6,173 nucleotides of DNA from CG2-30-40-21 sp043806395 (GTDB lineage Bacteria > UBA9089 > CG2-30-40-21): NCBI GenBank assembly GCA_043806395.1, contig JAZDHC010000019.1, positions 1 through 6,173 on the forward strand. The letters run 5' to 3'. The notes beneath the pieces are model-generated. The model did no database searches. It had not been told where the DNA came from and saw nothing but the letters and a program-made list of their open reading frames with translations. Shown one piece after another: positions 5,366 to 6,173 of this stretch. A program made the position numbers and the translations under genes. How positions within the stretch are numbered: the stretch's first letter is position 1; each line of letters opens with the position of its first letter.

Positions 5366-5452
5366 TGGTGCCGAAGGCGGGAGTCGAACCCGCACAAGCT
5401 TGCGCCCACTAGACTCTGAATCTAGCGTGTCTGCCAGTTCCACCACTTCGGC
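5366..5452 (-). tRNA. tRNA-Leu (anticodon CAG), CCA encoded
   Basis: The minus strand gives an 87-nt type II tRNA. The acceptor stem GCCGAAG (5452-5446) pairs with CTTCGGC, followed by discriminator A (as expected for Leu) and an encoded CCA (5368-5366). The anticodon stem CTAGA/TCTAG holds the loop TTCAGAG, giving anticodon CAG (5418-5416), which reads CUG. A long variable arm (about 15 nt) and a T arm GCGGG-TTCGACT-CCCGC are present, so the gene looks intact. It begins only 7 bases after the stop of the HD-GYP gene on the same strand, so it may be cut from a shared transcript. A 7-bp hairpin (caccatc 5349-5355/gatggtg 5364-5370) overlaps the CCA end but has no T-run. Confidence 0.97.
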
Positions 5453-5459
5453 AATAAAT

Positions 5460-6167
5460 TCATGAATACATCTTTTTCCATACAGAAATAAAAGCCTCAA
5501 TTACCATGGGATCAAACTGTGTACCAGAGAGAGATTTTATCTCTTCAAATGCTACATCAGGATCAATTCTTTCCCTGTATGGTCGCTCTGAGGTCATGGC
5601 ATCAAAGGCATCTGCTACAGCCAATATTCTGGCAGATAATGGGATATTTTCTCCATTTATGCAATCAGGATACCCAGTTCCATCATATTTTTCATGATGA
5701 TGCCGAACAATCCCTGCCACCCTATCAAGGAATGGAATTGGAGGAAGCATCTTTTCTCCAATCGTTGAATGAGATTTAACTGATTCAAACTCTGTATCTG
5801 TAAGCTTTCCTGGTTTTTCCCAGACAGTTTGTTCCACGCCTACCCTTCCAATATCATGAAGTGTTGCTGCAATATCCAAAACCTTCAGTTCTTCGTCAGA
5901 AAGATAAAGTCGCTGTCCTATCAAGTCACAATATCTTCTCACTCGTTCTGAATGCCCCTGGGTAAATTTACTTCTTGAGTCTATAGCCTCTGCCAGTACA
6001 CGAATAGTTTCAGCGTAAACCTGTTGGAGACTATTATGAGTGTCTTCTAATTTTCGATATTTTTCCTCTTCACATGCATGTGCCATTTTTAATTCCTCAG
6101 CATAGATAACAGATTGTTGTTGAAAGGATTTTAACTTTTCGACCAATTCGTTTATATCTTTTTCCAT
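5460..6167 (-). CDS. HD-GYP domain protein (putative cyclic-di-GMP phosphodiesterase), possibly truncated at window edge
   Basis: 235 aa are visible. Residues about 3-60 are a charged, probably coiled-coil helix, and about 55-232 form an HD-GYP domain. Expected metal ligands are present: H72, H104-D105 (LHDIGR), H133 (KSHSTIGEKML), H157/H158 (RHHHEKYDGTGYP, with GYP at 165-167) and D186 (VADAFDAMTSERPYR). HD-GYP proteins hydrolyse c-di-GMP to GMP or pGpG and lower this second messenger, which sets motility and biofilm state. Two departures are notable: the usual HDIGK lysine is R108, and the usual 'IPDxIL' is 'VEQTVW'. The stop TGA is at 5462-5460, just before tRNA-Leu. The ATG at 6167 has only six visible bases upstream (GAAAAT), in frame and without a stop or ribosome site. 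The true protein could therefore be longer, for example with a receiver or sensor domain fused to the coiled coil. Confidence 0.88.
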   Translation of the reverse strand: MEKDINELVEKLKSFQQQSVIYAEELKMAHACEEEKYRKLEDTHNSLQQVYAETIRVLAEAIDSRSKFTQGHSERVRRYCDLIGQRLYLSDEELKVLDIAATLHDIGRVGVEQTVWEKPGKLTDTEFESVKSHSTIGEKMLPPIPFLDRVAGIVRHHHEKYDGTGYPDCINGENIPLSARILAVADAFDAMTSERPYRERIDPDVAFEEIKSLSGTQFDPMVIEAFISVWKKMYS

Positions 6168-6173
6168 ATTTTC

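Overview
The window comes from a bacterial chromosome of moderately low GC, with short intergenic gaps that are rich in palindromes. The organism appears to be diderm (Gram-negative type): it encodes a lipoprotein-type solute-binding protein and an exported DsbD-like redox protein. Gene content alone does not fix the phylum. The mix of mobile-looking palindromes (CCCCCTTTTCTAAGGGGG-, GTAGAGACGCAA- and GTAGGGGCGAAC-type) recalls genomes of uncultured candidate phyla, but that is only an impression.

Layout, left to right. Positions 1-193 hold a palindromic repeat cluster and the leader of the only plus-strand gene. Positions 194-1669 (+) encode a three-module exported redox protein: DUF1573, then a thioredoxin/glutaredoxin-like CxxC domain, then a six-helix CcdA/DsbD-type membrane domain. 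Its stop codon lies inside a 186-bp nested inverted repeat (1651-1836) that fills most of the gap to the convergent gene. All other genes are on the minus strand. Read in their own direction they are an HD-GYP protein (6167-5460, possibly truncated by the window edge), tRNA-Leu(CAG) (5452-5366), a 206-bp nested inverted repeat (5186-4981), then a probable operon of a LivJ/LivK-type binding lipoprotein (4944-3820), nadA quinolinate synthase (3811-2906) and a stand-alone NifU C-terminal domain protein (2859-2638). A 13-bp palindrome follows, and then a 210-aa helix-hairpin-helix protein (2576-1944).

How the genes may work together. NadA needs an oxygen-labile [4Fe-4S] cluster, and the small NifU-type protein is the kind of carrier that could supply it, so the nadA/nifU pair makes biochemical sense. 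The binding protein is only 8 nt from nadA but has no permease or ATPase genes beside it, so its ligand and partners are unknown. The plus-strand protein looks like a self-contained relay carrying electrons across the membrane to an extracytoplasmic thiol domain.

The most interesting non-coding signals are two nested inverted repeats with the same design (long outer stem, inner GTAGGG stem, two hairpins) but unrelated outer sequence. Close behind is a 19-bp hairpin spanning the nadA stop codon and abutting the nifU Shine-Dalgarno sequence, whose only imperfect pair is a G·U wobble in the transcribed RNA. Nothing here amounts to a defence system, CRISPR array or prophage.
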